Positions 49,852-59,369 of a DNA stretch of 64,000 nt are shown piece by piece. The first letter of the stretch is position 1, and each line of letters begins with the position of its first letter. The notes beneath the pieces were generated by a model. The model worked only from the letters and a program-made list of their open reading frames with translations. It ran no database searches and was not told the DNA's origin. This DNA is from a virus. The DNA is taken from positions 1 to 64,000 of IMG/VR virus record IMGVR_UViG_3300028394_000001; one strand, written 5' to 3'. The position numbers and the translations under genes are program-made.

Positions 49852-50160
49852 ATGGACATAATTGTTTTAAAACTAATCACAGGTGAAGATGTTCTTGGAG
49901 AAGTGCAATCATCCACAGAAACAGAATGGATTATAGAGAATCCAGTTGGTATTGCAGTTGTTCGCGGCCAAAATGGACAACCTAATGTTGGATTTGCACC
50001 ATTCCCTATTCATGCACCACAAGTAAAAGGAAGTATCATTTCTTTACATAAAAAACATGTAGTATATCACTACACTCCGGCTGAAGATTTCATCACCAAC
50101 TACAACCAAATCTTTGGTTCAGGTATCGTTCTTCCACCAACAAAACAACTAATCGTTTAA
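49852..50160 (+). CDS. Sm/LSm-like small protein, copy 2
   Basis: The 102-aa protein begins DIIVLKLITGEDVLGEVQ and has FAPFPIHAPQV (about 57-67), the same pattern as the protein at 26878. It is a compact beta-rich protein of the Sm-like type described in T4-like phages. It is the first gene after a strong early promoter and overlaps the DNA polymerase start by one base, so it may bind RNA near the polymerase message. Function not shown. Confidence 0.65.
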   Translation: MDIIVLKLITGEDVLGEVQSSTETEWIIENPVGIAVVRGQNGQPNVGFAPFPIHAPQVKGSIISLHKKHVVYHYTPAEDFITNYNQIFGSGIVLPPTKQLIV

Positions 50161-52703
50161 TGAGATTTTATACAAATGTACAATGCTTCGGTAACAGTAT
50201 TCTGTACCGAGGCGTTATTGATGGCAAAAGAGTTAAACAAAGAGTTGACTATTCACCATCACTCTATATTAGAAGTAAATCTGGCAAGTATAAAACACTT
50301 GATGGTAAAACTTTAGACCGCAAGCGTTTCGATGATATTAATGAAGCTCGTGAATATATCAGGGGTTTCAAAGATGTTGCCGGTGCGCCAAAAATCTATG
50401 GAAACAATCGTTATGAGTATGCCTTTATCGGTGAACAACATCCAGGCATGGTCGATTGGGAACAAGATAAGGTCGTTATTGGTGTGGTCGATATTGAAGT
50501 CGGTTCCGAAAATGGTTTCCCTGATCCTTACCTTGCGAATGAACCTATTACAGCAATCTGTTTGAAATATATCAATGGACTTACATTAGTGTTCGGTTGC
50601 GGTGACTATGTTGTGCAAGGCAATGAAGTATACGTTAAATGTAAAGATGAATGGACTTTGTGTAAAAGATTCTTAAAACATTGGACCAATAACTGTCCTG
50701 ATGTTTTGACTGGCTGGAATACAAAGTTTTTCGATATTCCATATTTGATTAATCGTTTCCGCAAAATTGTTGGCGAAGAAGAAACTAAACTACTGTCGCC
50801 ATGGAAATACATTGGTGAACGCAAGACTATTATCAATGGCCGTCCTATGACCGCATACGATATTATGGGTGTTTCTTCACTCGACTATATTGAACTATAT
50901 AAATGGTATGCTCCTGATGGTAAATCACAGGAGTCTTATCGTTTGGACGCAATTGCTTCAGCTGAGATTGGTGAAACTAAACTATCTTATGACGAGTATG
51001 ATAACCTGCATGAATTGTATCGATTGAACTATCAAAAGTTTATTGAGTACAACATCAAAGACGTTGAACTGATTATCAGGCTCGAAGAAAAGTTAAAATT
51101 GTTGGAATTGGGACTAACTCTTGCATATGATACAAAATGCAATTATGAGGACATCTTTGCACAGACTCGCATGTGGGATGCACTCACTTATAATAGGTTG
51201 ATGCAAGACAACATTATTGTTCCACCAAAAGAATCACATGAAAAAGATGGAATGTTTGCCGGTGCATATGTTAAAGAAGTTCAAGTTGGTGCTCACGATT
51301 GGGTTGCATCATTTGACTTGAATTCTCTGTATCCACACTTGATGATGCAGTACAATATTTCACCAGAAACTTTGATTGAACCAGAAGATTACACAGACGA
51401 TATGCGTCAGGTTCTTTCTCAAGGTGTTGATGTTGAAAAGATGTTGCATCGTAAAGTTAATTTATCTAAATTGTCTGGTGTAACTATCACACCAAATGGT
51501 CAATTCTTTCGTACAGACATTCAAGGTTTCTTGCCTAAGATGATGGATGAAATGTATCAAGACCGCAAGAAATTCAAGAAGATGATGTTGAACGCCAAAC
51601 AGGATTATGAAAATGAAAAAGATGATTCCAAAAAATATGAAATCGAAAAACGAATTGCACGATTTAATAATCTACAATTGGCGAAAAAGGTTTCTCTTAA
51701 TTCTGCTTATGGTGCTCTCGGTTCTCAGTATTTTAGGTTTTACGACCTACGAATGGCTTTGGGTGTTACTACCGCTGGTCAGTTATCGATTCGATGGATT
51801 GAAAACAAAATTAATCAATACATGAACAAGATTCTGTCAACGGAAGATAAAGATTATGTCATTGCATCCGACACAGATTCGATTTACTTGAAACTTGGTC
51901 CATTGGTCAATAAAGTCTATGGTGTTGATGGCGTAGTTTCTATGCCTAAGACCAAAGTTATTGATTTTATGGACAAAGTTTGTAAAGATAAGATTGAACC
52001 ACACATCGATAAATCATTCAATGAATTGGCGGACTATGTACATGGATATGCACAGAAGATGCAGATGAAACGTGAAGCTCTTGCAGACAAAGGTATCTGG
52101 ACTGCTAAGAAGCGTTACATTATGAATGTGTATGACAATGAAGGTGTTCGTTACAATGAACCTGACTTGAAAGTTATGGGTCTTGAAATGATTAAGTCTT
52201 CCACGCCTGCGGCCGTTCGGTCAAAGATGCGAGAGTCTATTCAAATTATGATTTCTGGCACAGAGTTGGACATGCATAAATTTATTGCAGACTTTAAAAA
52301 ATACTTTACTGGACTGCCACCTGAAGACATTTCATTCCCTCGCGGTTTAAATGGCCTAAGTAAATACTCCGATAGTAATAGTTTGTACAAATCTGGTACA
52401 CCAATTCATGTCAAGGGTGCAATTCTTTACAATCATTATCTCAGAGAAATGAAGTTGACAAAGAAGTATCCTTTGATTCAAGAAGGTGAGAAGATTAAGT
52501 TTTCATATTTGATTATGCCAAATCCATTCAAAGATACGGTTATCTCCTATCCAACAAGATTGCCAAAAGAATTTGACATTTCAAAATATATTGATTACAA
52601 TACACAATTCGAAAAGACATTTTTGGAACCAATTAAGATTATCTTGGATTGCATGGGATGGTCAACAGAGAAACAAACGACACTAGATGACTTTTTTAAT
52701 TAA
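50160..52703 (+). CDS. gp43: DNA polymerase gp43 (family B)
   Basis: The 847-aa replicative polymerase with proofreading. The exonuclease half has GVVDIEVGS (D111, E113) and TGWNTKFFDIPYL. The polymerase half has FDLNSLYPHLMM (motif A), KVSLNSAYGALGS (motif B) and SDTDSIY (motif C). The C-terminal STEKQTTLDDFF tail is the clamp-binding peptide for gp45. The size is close to T4 gp43 and no intein or split is present. AATG overlaps with the preceding Sm-like gene. Confidence 0.98.
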   Translation: MRFYTNVQCFGNSILYRGVIDGKRVKQRVDYSPSLYIRSKSGKYKTLDGKTLDRKRFDDINEAREYIRGFKDVAGAPKIYGNNRYEYAFIGEQHPGMVDWEQDKVVIGVVDIEVGSENGFPDPYLANEPITAICLKYINGLTLVFGCGDYVVQGNEVYVKCKDEWTLCKRFLKHWTNNCPDVLTGWNTKFFDIPYLINRFRKIVGEEETKLLSPWKYIGERKTIINGRPMTAYDIMGVSSLDYIELYKWYAPDGKSQESYRLDAIASAEIGETKLSYDEYDNLHELYRLNYQKFIEYNIKDVELIIRLEEKLKLLELGLTLAYDTKCNYEDIFAQTRMWDALTYNRLMQDNIIVPPKESHEKDGMFAGAYVKEVQVGAHDWVASFDLNSLYPHLMMQYNISPETLIEPEDYTDDMRQVLSQGVDVEKMLHRKVNLSKLSGVTITPNGQFFRTDIQGFLPKMMDEMYQDRKKFKKMMLNAKQDYENEKDDSKKYEIEKRIARFNNLQLAKKVSLNSAYGALGSQYFRFYDLRMALGVTTAGQLSIRWIENKINQYMNKILSTEDKDYVIASDTDSIYLKLGPLVNKVYGVDGVVSMPKTKVIDFMDKVCKDKIEPHIDKSFNELADYVHGYAQKMQMKREALADKGIWTAKKRYIMNVYDNEGVRYNEPDLKVMGLEMIKSSTPAAVRSKMRESIQIMISGTELDMHKFIADFKKYFTGLPPEDISFPRGLNGLSKYSDSNSLYKSGTPIHVKGAILYNHYLREMKLTKKYPLIQEGEKIKFSYLIMPNPFKDTVISYPTRLPKEFDISKYIDYNTQFEKTFLEPIKIILDCMGWSTEKQTTLDDFFN

Positions 52704-52711
52704 GGAACAAT

Positions 52712-53746
52712 ATGAGTATATTAGATAAAATCAAAAAGAATAGCAGCATCAAAGATTCTGCAATTCTATCAAAATCAAAATTCTTTCTAAACAAAGATAT
52801 GATTTCAACTGCGGTGCCAATTATCAATGTTGCACTATCAGGAAAACTCGACGGAGGTTTAACTCCCGGTCTTACAATGTGGGCAGGTCCATCAAAACAT
52901 TTTAAGACAGCATTTAGTTTATTGATGGCAAAATCTTATATGGACAAATATGAAGATGCAGCTTTACTATTCTATGATTCGGAGTTTGGTACTCCGCAGT
53001 CTTATTTTGATTCTTTTGGTATTGACACAGACCGGGTGCTCCATACTCCTCTTACGGATATTGAGCAACTCAAATTCGACATAATGAAACAACTGACTGA
53101 TTTGGAACGTGGTGAACACCTCATCATCGTTATCGATTCGATTGGTAATCTTGCTTCCAAGAAAGAAGTTGAAGATGCATTGGATGGAAAATCTGTGGCC
53201 GATATGAGTCGTGCTAAACAAGTTAAATCTTTGTTTCGTATGGTAACTCCACATCTGTCGTTGAAAGATATTCCAATGGTCGTAGTCAATCACACTTACA
53301 AAGAAATTGGAATGTTTCCTAAAGATATTGTAGGTGGCGGTACAGGTTCTTATTATTCTGCCGATAATATTTTCATTCTTGGTCGCCAACAAGAAAAAGA
53401 AGGCACTGAGATTGTCGGTTACAATTTTATTATCAATGTAGAAAAATCACGTTATGTTAAAGAAAAATCTAAAATACCTGTTTCTGTATCTTTTGATGGT
53501 GGCATCAGTAAGTGGTCTGGCTTACTTGACATTGCCCTTGAATCAAAACATGTTGTAAAACCTACTAATGGTTGGTACGCTAAAGTTAATGTTGAAACTG
53601 GTGAGATTGAAGATAAAAAATACCGGATCAAAGATACTGATACGAAAGATTTTTGGACTTCTATTTTAGAAGATCCAACATTTATGAAATTTGTTGAGGA
53701 GAAGTATAGTGTTACTTCAGGTGACATTATGCAAGAATCAGAATGA
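52712..53746 (+). CDS. uvsX: Recombinase UvsX (RecA-like)
   Basis: The 344-aa strand-exchange protein. Walker A reads GPSKHFKT (59-66), the UvsX form of the motif, and the ATPase core continues with FYDSEFGTP (about 90-98) and VVVNHTY. It works with UvsY (24946) and UvsW (25367). AAGGAAC precedes the ATG. A 4-base overlap joins it to the next gene. Confidence 0.97.
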   Translation: MSILDKIKKNSSIKDSAILSKSKFFLNKDMISTAVPIINVALSGKLDGGLTPGLTMWAGPSKHFKTAFSLLMAKSYMDKYEDAALLFYDSEFGTPQSYFDSFGIDTDRVLHTPLTDIEQLKFDIMKQLTDLERGEHLIIVIDSIGNLASKKEVEDALDGKSVADMSRAKQVKSLFRMVTPHLSLKDIPMVVVNHTYKEIGMFPKDIVGGGTGSYYSADNIFILGRQQEKEGTEIVGYNFIINVEKSRYVKEKSKIPVSVSFDGGISKWSGLLDIALESKHVVKPTNGWYAKVNVETGEIEDKKYRIKDTDTKDFWTSILEDPTFMKFVEEKYSVTSGDIMQESE

Positions 53747-54078
53747 TAGAAGGAATAGACTACTGTTTCATTTATCCTAAGGATGATAAAGAAACGGCAC
53801 ACATCAAAATTCTAAGTGGTGACTACAAGGATACCCTATTCAAATATGGTAAGGTATCTTTCAAGGAGTATACCGACGGGCCCCATTTACTTTTTGCTTA
53901 TTATGTGTTAGAATGTCCTGTGATGAAGCCGAAACTCTTGGAGAAAGACTCGGCTTTCAAACAATATGCAGGCGATTTGTTGGTTGAACTAATGTCTGCC
54001 AATATAGATGAGGAAATAATTGATGAAACTAGAGACAACGATTCTGAAACACCTGATTTACTCGGACGATTACCTTAG
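53743..54078 (+). CDS. Small protein between uvsX and gp41
   Basis: The 111-aa protein is acidic with a beta-rich N-terminal part (DYCFIYPKDDKETAHIKILSGDY, about 6-28) and an acidic helical end (about 85-111). A gene of similar size sits here in other T4-like phages of the cyanophage group. It overlaps uvsX by 4 bases and gp41 by 56 bases in another frame. It may couple recombinase and helicase functions, but nothing in the sequence proves this. Confidence 0.65.
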   Translation: MIEGIDYCFIYPKDDKETAHIKILSGDYKDTLFKYGKVSFKEYTDGPHLLFAYYVLECPVMKPKLLEKDSAFKQYAGDLLVELMSANIDEEIIDETRDNDSETPDLLGRLP

Positions 54079-55414
54079 GAAGGTTCTTCCGTTTTTAAAA
54101 GAAGAATACTTTTCAGACAGAACAGAAAAAGCAATTTACAATGAAATTACATCGTTCACAAACAGTTACAATACTACACCATCGATTGAAGCTCTTGGTT
54201 TGGCCATCAAAGACCTACGAAATATCACAGATGCTGAAGTGGAGAAGTGCGAAGAATATCTTAAAGAAATTGAGAAAACTAAGTCAGAACAATCGCAGAT
54301 TCAATGGCTTGTTGACAAAACCGAAAAATTCTGCCAAGAAAAAGCCATATACAACGCAGTATTGGGGTCGATTTCTATACTCGATGGAAAGGACAAAACG
54401 CACGACAAGGGTCAGATTCCCAAGATACTATCGGACGCCTTGGGAGTAACCTTTGATACATCTGTTGGACACGATTATCTGGAGAACTCCGAAGAACGAT
54501 ATGAATTCTATCACCGAAAGGAAGAAAGAATTCCTTTTGACCTCGACTACTTCAACAAAATCACAAAAGGTGGACTCCCAGCAAAAACCCTTAATATTGC
54601 TTTGGCTGGTACTGGTGTCGGTAAGTCTTTGTTTATGTGTCATGTTGCCGCTGGTGCTATGTCACAAGGCCGCAACGTATTGTATATCACGATGGAGATG
54701 GCCGAAGAAAAGATAGCAGAACGTATTGATGCTAATTTATTGAATGTATCGTTGGATGATTTGACTGATTTATCTAAGGAAATGTATGATAAGAAAGTTG
54801 CAAAAGTTAAATCTAAAACAACTGGTAAACTAATCATCAAAGAGTATCCGACTGCATCAGCATCTGCAACACATTTTAGGACATTACTAAATGAACTTAA
54901 TCTTAAAAAGTCTTTTGTACCTCATATCATCTTTGTCGATTATCTTAATATTTGTTGTTCTTCACGCATTAAGGCTGGTTCTAATATTAATTCCTATACC
55001 TATGTCAAATCGATTGCGGAAGAACTTAGAGGACTTGCTGTGGAATATAATGTTCCCATTGTGAGTGCAACACAAACAACTCGTAGTGGTTTCACATCAT
55101 CTGATCCAGGTCTTGAAGACACCAGTGAATCTTTCGGTCTACCTGCAACTGCCGACTTGATGTTTGCACTGATTACTTCCGAAGAACTGGAAGAACTTGG
55201 TCAGATTATGGTCAAACAATTAAAGAACCGTTACAATGATCCTACATATTACAAGAGGTTTACCGTTGGTGTTGACAGAAGTAAAATGCGTCTGTATGAC
55301 GTAGAGCAATCCGGTCAAGATGGACTGGCCGATGCAGGTCAAAATAAACCAATTAATACTTTTGGTGACCGTGAATTGAAAGCCAAGAAATCATTTGATG
55401 GATTTAAAATATGA
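54023..55414 (+). CDS. gp41: Replicative helicase gp41 (DnaB-like)
   Basis: The 463-aa hexameric 5'-3' helicase. Walker A is AGTGVGKS (195-202), followed by ITMEMAEEKIAERIDAN, and Walker B FVDYLNICCS near 300-310. A SATQTTRSG segment follows. The N-terminal domain (about 1-130) is the primase/loader-binding part. ATG 54023 is used; a TTG one codon upstream is possible. It overlaps the previous gene by 56 bases. Confidence 0.96.
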   Translation: MKLETTILKHLIYSDDYLRKVLPFLKEEYFSDRTEKAIYNEITSFTNSYNTTPSIEALGLAIKDLRNITDAEVEKCEEYLKEIEKTKSEQSQIQWLVDKTEKFCQEKAIYNAVLGSISILDGKDKTHDKGQIPKILSDALGVTFDTSVGHDYLENSEERYEFYHRKEERIPFDLDYFNKITKGGLPAKTLNIALAGTGVGKSLFMCHVAAGAMSQGRNVLYITMEMAEEKIAERIDANLLNVSLDDLTDLSKEMYDKKVAKVKSKTTGKLIIKEYPTASASATHFRTLLNELNLKKSFVPHIIFVDYLNICCSSRIKAGSNINSYTYVKSIAEELRGLAVEYNVPIVSATQTTRSGFTSSDPGLEDTSESFGLPATADLMFALITSEELEELGQIMVKQLKNRYNDPTYYKRFTVGVDRSKMRLYDVEQSGQDGLADAGQNKPINTFGDRELKAKKSFDGFKI

Positions 55415-55596
55415 TGGAAACAAAAACAAGGACCCTCGTTAGGACATTAAGTTATAGAGCACTAGCATTACTGATAACAGCAATTTGGACAGGTTTATCT
55501 GACGCTGTTGTTATACATATCGTACTAGCTTCAGTTCATTATGTAACCGAAAGAATATGGCTGAGAATTAGATGGGGTAAATATGATGTTGTCTAA
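55411..55596 (+). CDS. DUF2061 membrane protein
   Basis: The 61-aa protein has the RTLVRTLSYRALALLITAIW helix (about 7-26) and a C-terminal HYVTERIWLRIRWG motif (about 43-56), which define DUF2061. Two transmembrane helices are predicted. Its role is unknown. It overlaps gp41 by 4 bases and the next gene by 14 bases. Confidence 0.85.
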   Translation: MMETKTRTLVRTLSYRALALLITAIWTGLSDAVVIHIVLASVHYVTERIWLRIRWGKYDVV

Positions 55597-56689
55597 AGAA
55601 GATGCAATTCACTGTGCTAAAGTATTTGAAGATTACTTTGGTAATTTTGAACGCATAGATGAATACATGCGAGACCAAAAACTCAATTCTTTGGCTGAAC
55701 TAGGTTCTTTCTTATTTCCACCAGAAGATGATTTATTCTCTGATTTCTCCATGCATCCAAATGATATGGAAATTGAGGTGTGTGAAATCTCAACAGAAAT
55801 CTGGGAAACACTACTTGCAATTACCTCGTCACATGTTAACATTAGACCAGTAGGTCGTAGTATACACCTGGCTGTCAGAGAAAACAAAACGGGAAAGTAT
55901 CTAGGATTCATTCGTTTAGCCTCACCAGTAATCAACTGCAAACCTAGGAATGAAATGCTAGGACAAGTGTTTACACAAGATCCTAAGTGGGGTAAAAGAT
56001 TCAATGATTCCGCTATGATGGGTTTTGTGATTGTTCCAAGTCAACCTTTTGGTTTTAATTATCTTGGTGGTAAACTCTTAGCTGCAATTTGTACTTCACA
56101 TACGGTCCGCGAGATTGTAAACAAGAAGTATGGAATGAATTTGTGCCTGTTTGAAACAACAAGTTTGTATGGTTCTTCTAAACAAGTATCACAATATGAT
56201 GGCATGAAACCTTTTATTCGTTACAAAGGATTGACAGATTCAGATTTCTTGCCTATGATGCATGGCAAACCATATTCTAATTTGAGAGATTTTGTTCAAG
56301 ATAGAGTTGGTGATTTAGTTGAAGATGATGCTTCTAGTAAGAAACTGAAAATCTCAATGAAAATTATTGCTTTGACTAAAGCGGCACTCAAAGGAACATC
56401 TGAAGGTGAAGCATTCAATACAACGATTACAAATGCTAAGAAATTGACGGAACAGAAAAGATATTACATAAGTAACTATGGATATAGCAACTATATAGAT
56501 TATATCTGTTGTAAAACTGACACGCTTATCAAAGATAAAGAAAATTATCATAAGTTTGAGCTAGAAAATGTTATACAATGGTGGAAGCAAAAGGCAACCA
56601 ATCGTTATGAAACATTAAAGACTGAAGGTCGTTTGCGAACAGAACTTGAAGTTTGGACTTCAGGTAAGGAGATACAAATTATCCGATAA
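55583..56689 (+). CDS. DUF4338/DruA-like protein, copy 2
   Basis: The 368-aa paralogue of the protein at 32479. Shared blocks are VGRSIHLAVRE then KYLGFIRLAS (about 93-115), the VIVPSQPFGFNYLGGKLLAAI segment (about 150-170), FETTSLYGSS (about 191-200) and VSQYDGMKPF. The RDxxIGW block is changed to RNEMLGQ, so one of the two copies has lost or altered a potentially important site. Motif order resembles DUF4338, the family of the Druantia component DruA; the biochemical role is unknown. Confidence 0.6.
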   Translation: MMLSKEDAIHCAKVFEDYFGNFERIDEYMRDQKLNSLAELGSFLFPPEDDLFSDFSMHPNDMEIEVCEISTEIWETLLAITSSHVNIRPVGRSIHLAVRENKTGKYLGFIRLASPVINCKPRNEMLGQVFTQDPKWGKRFNDSAMMGFVIVPSQPFGFNYLGGKLLAAICTSHTVREIVNKKYGMNLCLFETTSLYGSSKQVSQYDGMKPFIRYKGLTDSDFLPMMHGKPYSNLRDFVQDRVGDLVEDDASSKKLKISMKIIALTKAALKGTSEGEAFNTTITNAKKLTEQKRYYISNYGYSNYIDYICCKTDTLIKDKENYHKFELENVIQWWKQKATNRYETLKTEGRLRTELEVWTSGKEIQIIR

Positions 56690-56699
56690 AGGAAATAAC

Positions 56700-57770
56700 A
56701 TGGCTTCAGGTGCAGGTTCCGAAATTACAGCTTTAGCTGAAAGTTTACAAGCATATGCTTGTGCTACAAGACAGTATCTTGGCAAAGATTTAACAAGTGT
56801 TACTGATATAAGCGATAAAACTATAAAAGACGCTGATTGTGATAGAACATTGGATCAATGTATTGATGGTCTAAATGCACAATGGTTTCACAGTGTTGTT
56901 GTTACCTCCAACAAAATAGCCAAAGATTTTAGAATTAACAAATCATCAAATTACATATACTATCGTGGTGGTGATTTAGTTGCTTCAATATATTCTGAAT
57001 TTTCCAATTTTAGAAAACAGAGTGGTATTGTTGGTGATGACAAATGGAATCCAGCTGATATTTGGATGGCAAAAAAAGGATTCAAATTTAAAAGTGATTG
57101 GCCTTCTTTAGAAGATTATAATAGATACATTTATGACAACTACCATGATAAAGAACTTATAGGTATTTCATTGAAATTAGTTCCAAAAGGTGATGCAACT
57201 TCCAAGGTGTATAACGATGGTATGCCAATTACTGCAAAATATGAAAACATTAAAATCAATCCTATTCCAATCGAATCAAAAGATGTATACATCCAATTCA
57301 AAACGGATGGAAACAAAACAGGTGAAATTCAATTGAGAAATTTTTCTAGTCGGCCAGTTCCATCTTCATGGCAAGGTGAAATTAAAGGTAAAACTGCTGC
57401 TGGTGGAAAAATTGGTGGAGGCCTTTTAATCAAAGCTGCACAAGAAAGTGGTGTTCCAAATAGTAAACTAACACCACCTTCAAGCTTTTCTTCTAGCATT
57501 GACAAACCTTCAGAACAATTAATAAAAGATTTTGTCGATATGTTTTGTTCACTTGCAAAAATTACAAATGCAGCCGAGAAAAAAAGAATTATGCAATTGG
57601 TTAAGATAAAGCAAAAAGAAGATAAAACTTGGTGGTTATCCAAGTATTTGGGTGTTGCATATTGTTATGCTATTCTCAATTCAGGCAAAGTTGATGATGT
57701 TACCAAATGGTTATATGGTTATGGTTCATCAGCAACAAAAAATAGTAGCATATTCATTAAATATAGTTAA
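56700..57770 (+). CDS. Hypothetical protein of T4-like phages
   Basis: The 356-aa protein begins ASGAGSEITALAESLQAYACATRQYLG, then has DKWNPADIWMAKKGF (about 114-128), a LIGISLKLVPKGD strand (about 152-164) and a later KTAAGGKIGGG loop (about 223-233). Strand-turn elements with Lys and Asp/Glu around 110-165 are vaguely like PD-(D/E)xK nuclease cores, but I would not assign this. ATG 56700 with AAAGGAA is preferred over an upstream in-frame start inside the previous gene. Confidence 0.6.
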   Translation: MASGAGSEITALAESLQAYACATRQYLGKDLTSVTDISDKTIKDADCDRTLDQCIDGLNAQWFHSVVVTSNKIAKDFRINKSSNYIYYRGGDLVASIYSEFSNFRKQSGIVGDDKWNPADIWMAKKGFKFKSDWPSLEDYNRYIYDNYHDKELIGISLKLVPKGDATSKVYNDGMPITAKYENIKINPIPIESKDVYIQFKTDGNKTGEIQLRNFSSRPVPSSWQGEIKGKTAAGGKIGGGLLIKAAQESGVPNSKLTPPSSFSSSIDKPSEQLIKDFVDMFCSLAKITNAAEKKRIMQLVKIKQKEDKTWWLSKYLGVAYCYAILNSGKVDDVTKWLYGYGSSATKNSSIFIKYS

Positions 57771-57787
57771 AAAGGCATTTTTATATT

Positions 57788-58495
57788 ATGACAGCAACAG
57801 TGATTATACCAACAACAGGTGCACCTGAACTCCGCAAAGCAGTTGAAAGTGTTTTAAATCAAACATACGACACACAATGTTATGTTGTTGGTGATGGTGA
57901 ACAATATAATGGCCCTGCAAAGGTTATTTTGGATGAATTTGCCGGTAACAAGAATTTAAGAGTTGCATATCTTCCAATTAATGTCGGCGCCAATGGATTC
58001 TACGGTCATAGAGTTTATGCGGCCTTCACTCACCTAATCAATACAGATTATGTACTGTATCTTGACCAAGATTGTTGGTTTGAACCGAATCATGTACAAT
58101 CATGTATAGATAAGATTGAAAAAGACAAACTTGATTGGTCTTATTCCTTGAGATTAATTACAGACAAAAATGGTAACTACATATGTGAAGATAATTGTGA
58201 ATCTTTAGGTAAGTGGCAAACATATCATGGAATTAATCATATAGATACTAATAACTATTGCATTCCTACTAAAACTGCGATAAGATTAGCTTCTGTTTGG
58301 CATGGCGGATGGGGACAAGATAGAGTATGGTTTCAAACATTGGCAACACACTTTAAAAACTTTGATTGCACTGGTGAATATACAGTCAATTATCGTGTAG
58401 ATGGTAATGCTGGTTCCGTGAATGCTGATTTCTTTAAGAACGGTAATAACATAATGAATGAAAAATACAAAGGTGTTTTTCCTTGGAAAAAATGA
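57788..58495 (+). CDS. Family 2-type glycosyltransferase
   Basis: The 235-aa GT-A enzyme. It starts ATVIIPTTGAPELRKAVESVL and contains YVVGDGEQY (nucleotide-sugar loop) and the metal-binding LYLDQDCWFEPNHV (DxD-type DQD, about 92-105), then a WGQDRVW acceptor loop near 175. First gene of a cassette of sugar-related proteins that ends at 63603. The acceptor is unknown; virion glycosylation or altered host surface glycan are both possible. Confidence 0.85.
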   Translation: MTATVIIPTTGAPELRKAVESVLNQTYDTQCYVVGDGEQYNGPAKVILDEFAGNKNLRVAYLPINVGANGFYGHRVYAAFTHLINTDYVLYLDQDCWFEPNHVQSCIDKIEKDKLDWSYSLRLITDKNGNYICEDNCESLGKWQTYHGINHIDTNNYCIPTKTAIRLASVWHGGWGQDRVWFQTLATHFKNFDCTGEYTVNYRVDGNAGSVNADFFKNGNNIMNEKYKGVFPWKK

Positions 58496-58505
58496 TAGGA
58501 GTATT

Positions 58506-59360
58506 ATGAAAAATTTGATTATTGGTGGTTGTACAAACTACGGAATTAACCAGTTGAAACCTTGGGTTCTTTCTATTAAAGAAACGATGCCTGATGCAGA
58601 CAAAGTGATGTGTGTTGGTAATGCATCAACTACAACTAGAGAATGGCTTGTTGAAAATGGATTCAAGTTGGTTAATATGCCAACAATGAATGTTCCAATC
58701 CATGTTCTCCGTTTTCTTTCAATCTATGAATATTTGAGAGAACACTGGCAAGAATATGAATATGTTATCACAACTGATGTTAAAGATGTTTATTTTCAAA
58801 AAAATCCATTTGTTTGGTTGCGTCAAAGACTTGAAATGAGTTCGACAAAAATGGTTGCAGGTTCAGAAGGTATGTTGTATAAAGATGAACCTTGGGGCAA
58901 TGACAATCTTATGCAAGCATATGGTGCATATGTACATGAACTATTTAAAAACAATGAAATTTATAATGTTGGAACAATTGGTGGCAAATCCGAATATGTT
59001 AAAGATTTAGTGTTCAATATTTTTACGAATGCAATTCACAGACCAATTTCTATTTGTGACCAAGCCGTATATAATGTATTGTTACAAACACAACCTTATA
59101 AGGCATGTACCTTTTTTGCTAGTCAACTTGATGGTTGGGCTTGTCAGGCTGGTACAACTGTTGATCCGTCCAAGATTGAACAATTTAGGCCATTTTTAAC
59201 CGAAAAAGAACCTATATTTGTCGATGGATTAGTTAAGACTTGTATGGGTGACATTTTTAATATTGTACATCAATATGATAGAGTACCGGAATGGAAAAAG
59301 TTTGTGCAGGAAAAGTATGAACAAGAAGATGAATCAAAATATTTTACTTATAGAACATAA
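58506..59360 (+). CDS. Glycosyltransferase-like protein (GT-A type)
   Basis: The 284-aa protein has an N-terminal LIIGGCTNYGINQLKPWV strand-loop and the central YVITTDVKDVYFQKNPF (about 95-111), in which TDVKDV looks like a DxD region. Later NVGTIGGKSEYV and SICDQAVYNVLL fit the acceptor-binding half of small galactosyl- or fucosyltransferase-like proteins. ATG 58506 with TAGGAG is preferred to the longer frame from 58458. Confidence 0.7.
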   Translation: MKNLIIGGCTNYGINQLKPWVLSIKETMPDADKVMCVGNASTTTREWLVENGFKLVNMPTMNVPIHVLRFLSIYEYLREHWQEYEYVITTDVKDVYFQKNPFVWLRQRLEMSSTKMVAGSEGMLYKDEPWGNDNLMQAYGAYVHELFKNNEIYNVGTIGGKSEYVKDLVFNIFTNAIHRPISICDQAVYNVLLQTQPYKACTFFASQLDGWACQAGTTVDPSKIEQFRPFLTEKEPIFVDGLVKTCMGDIFNIVHQYDRVPEWKKFVQEKYEQEDESKYFTYRT

Positions 59361-59369
59361 GGTTTTGAA

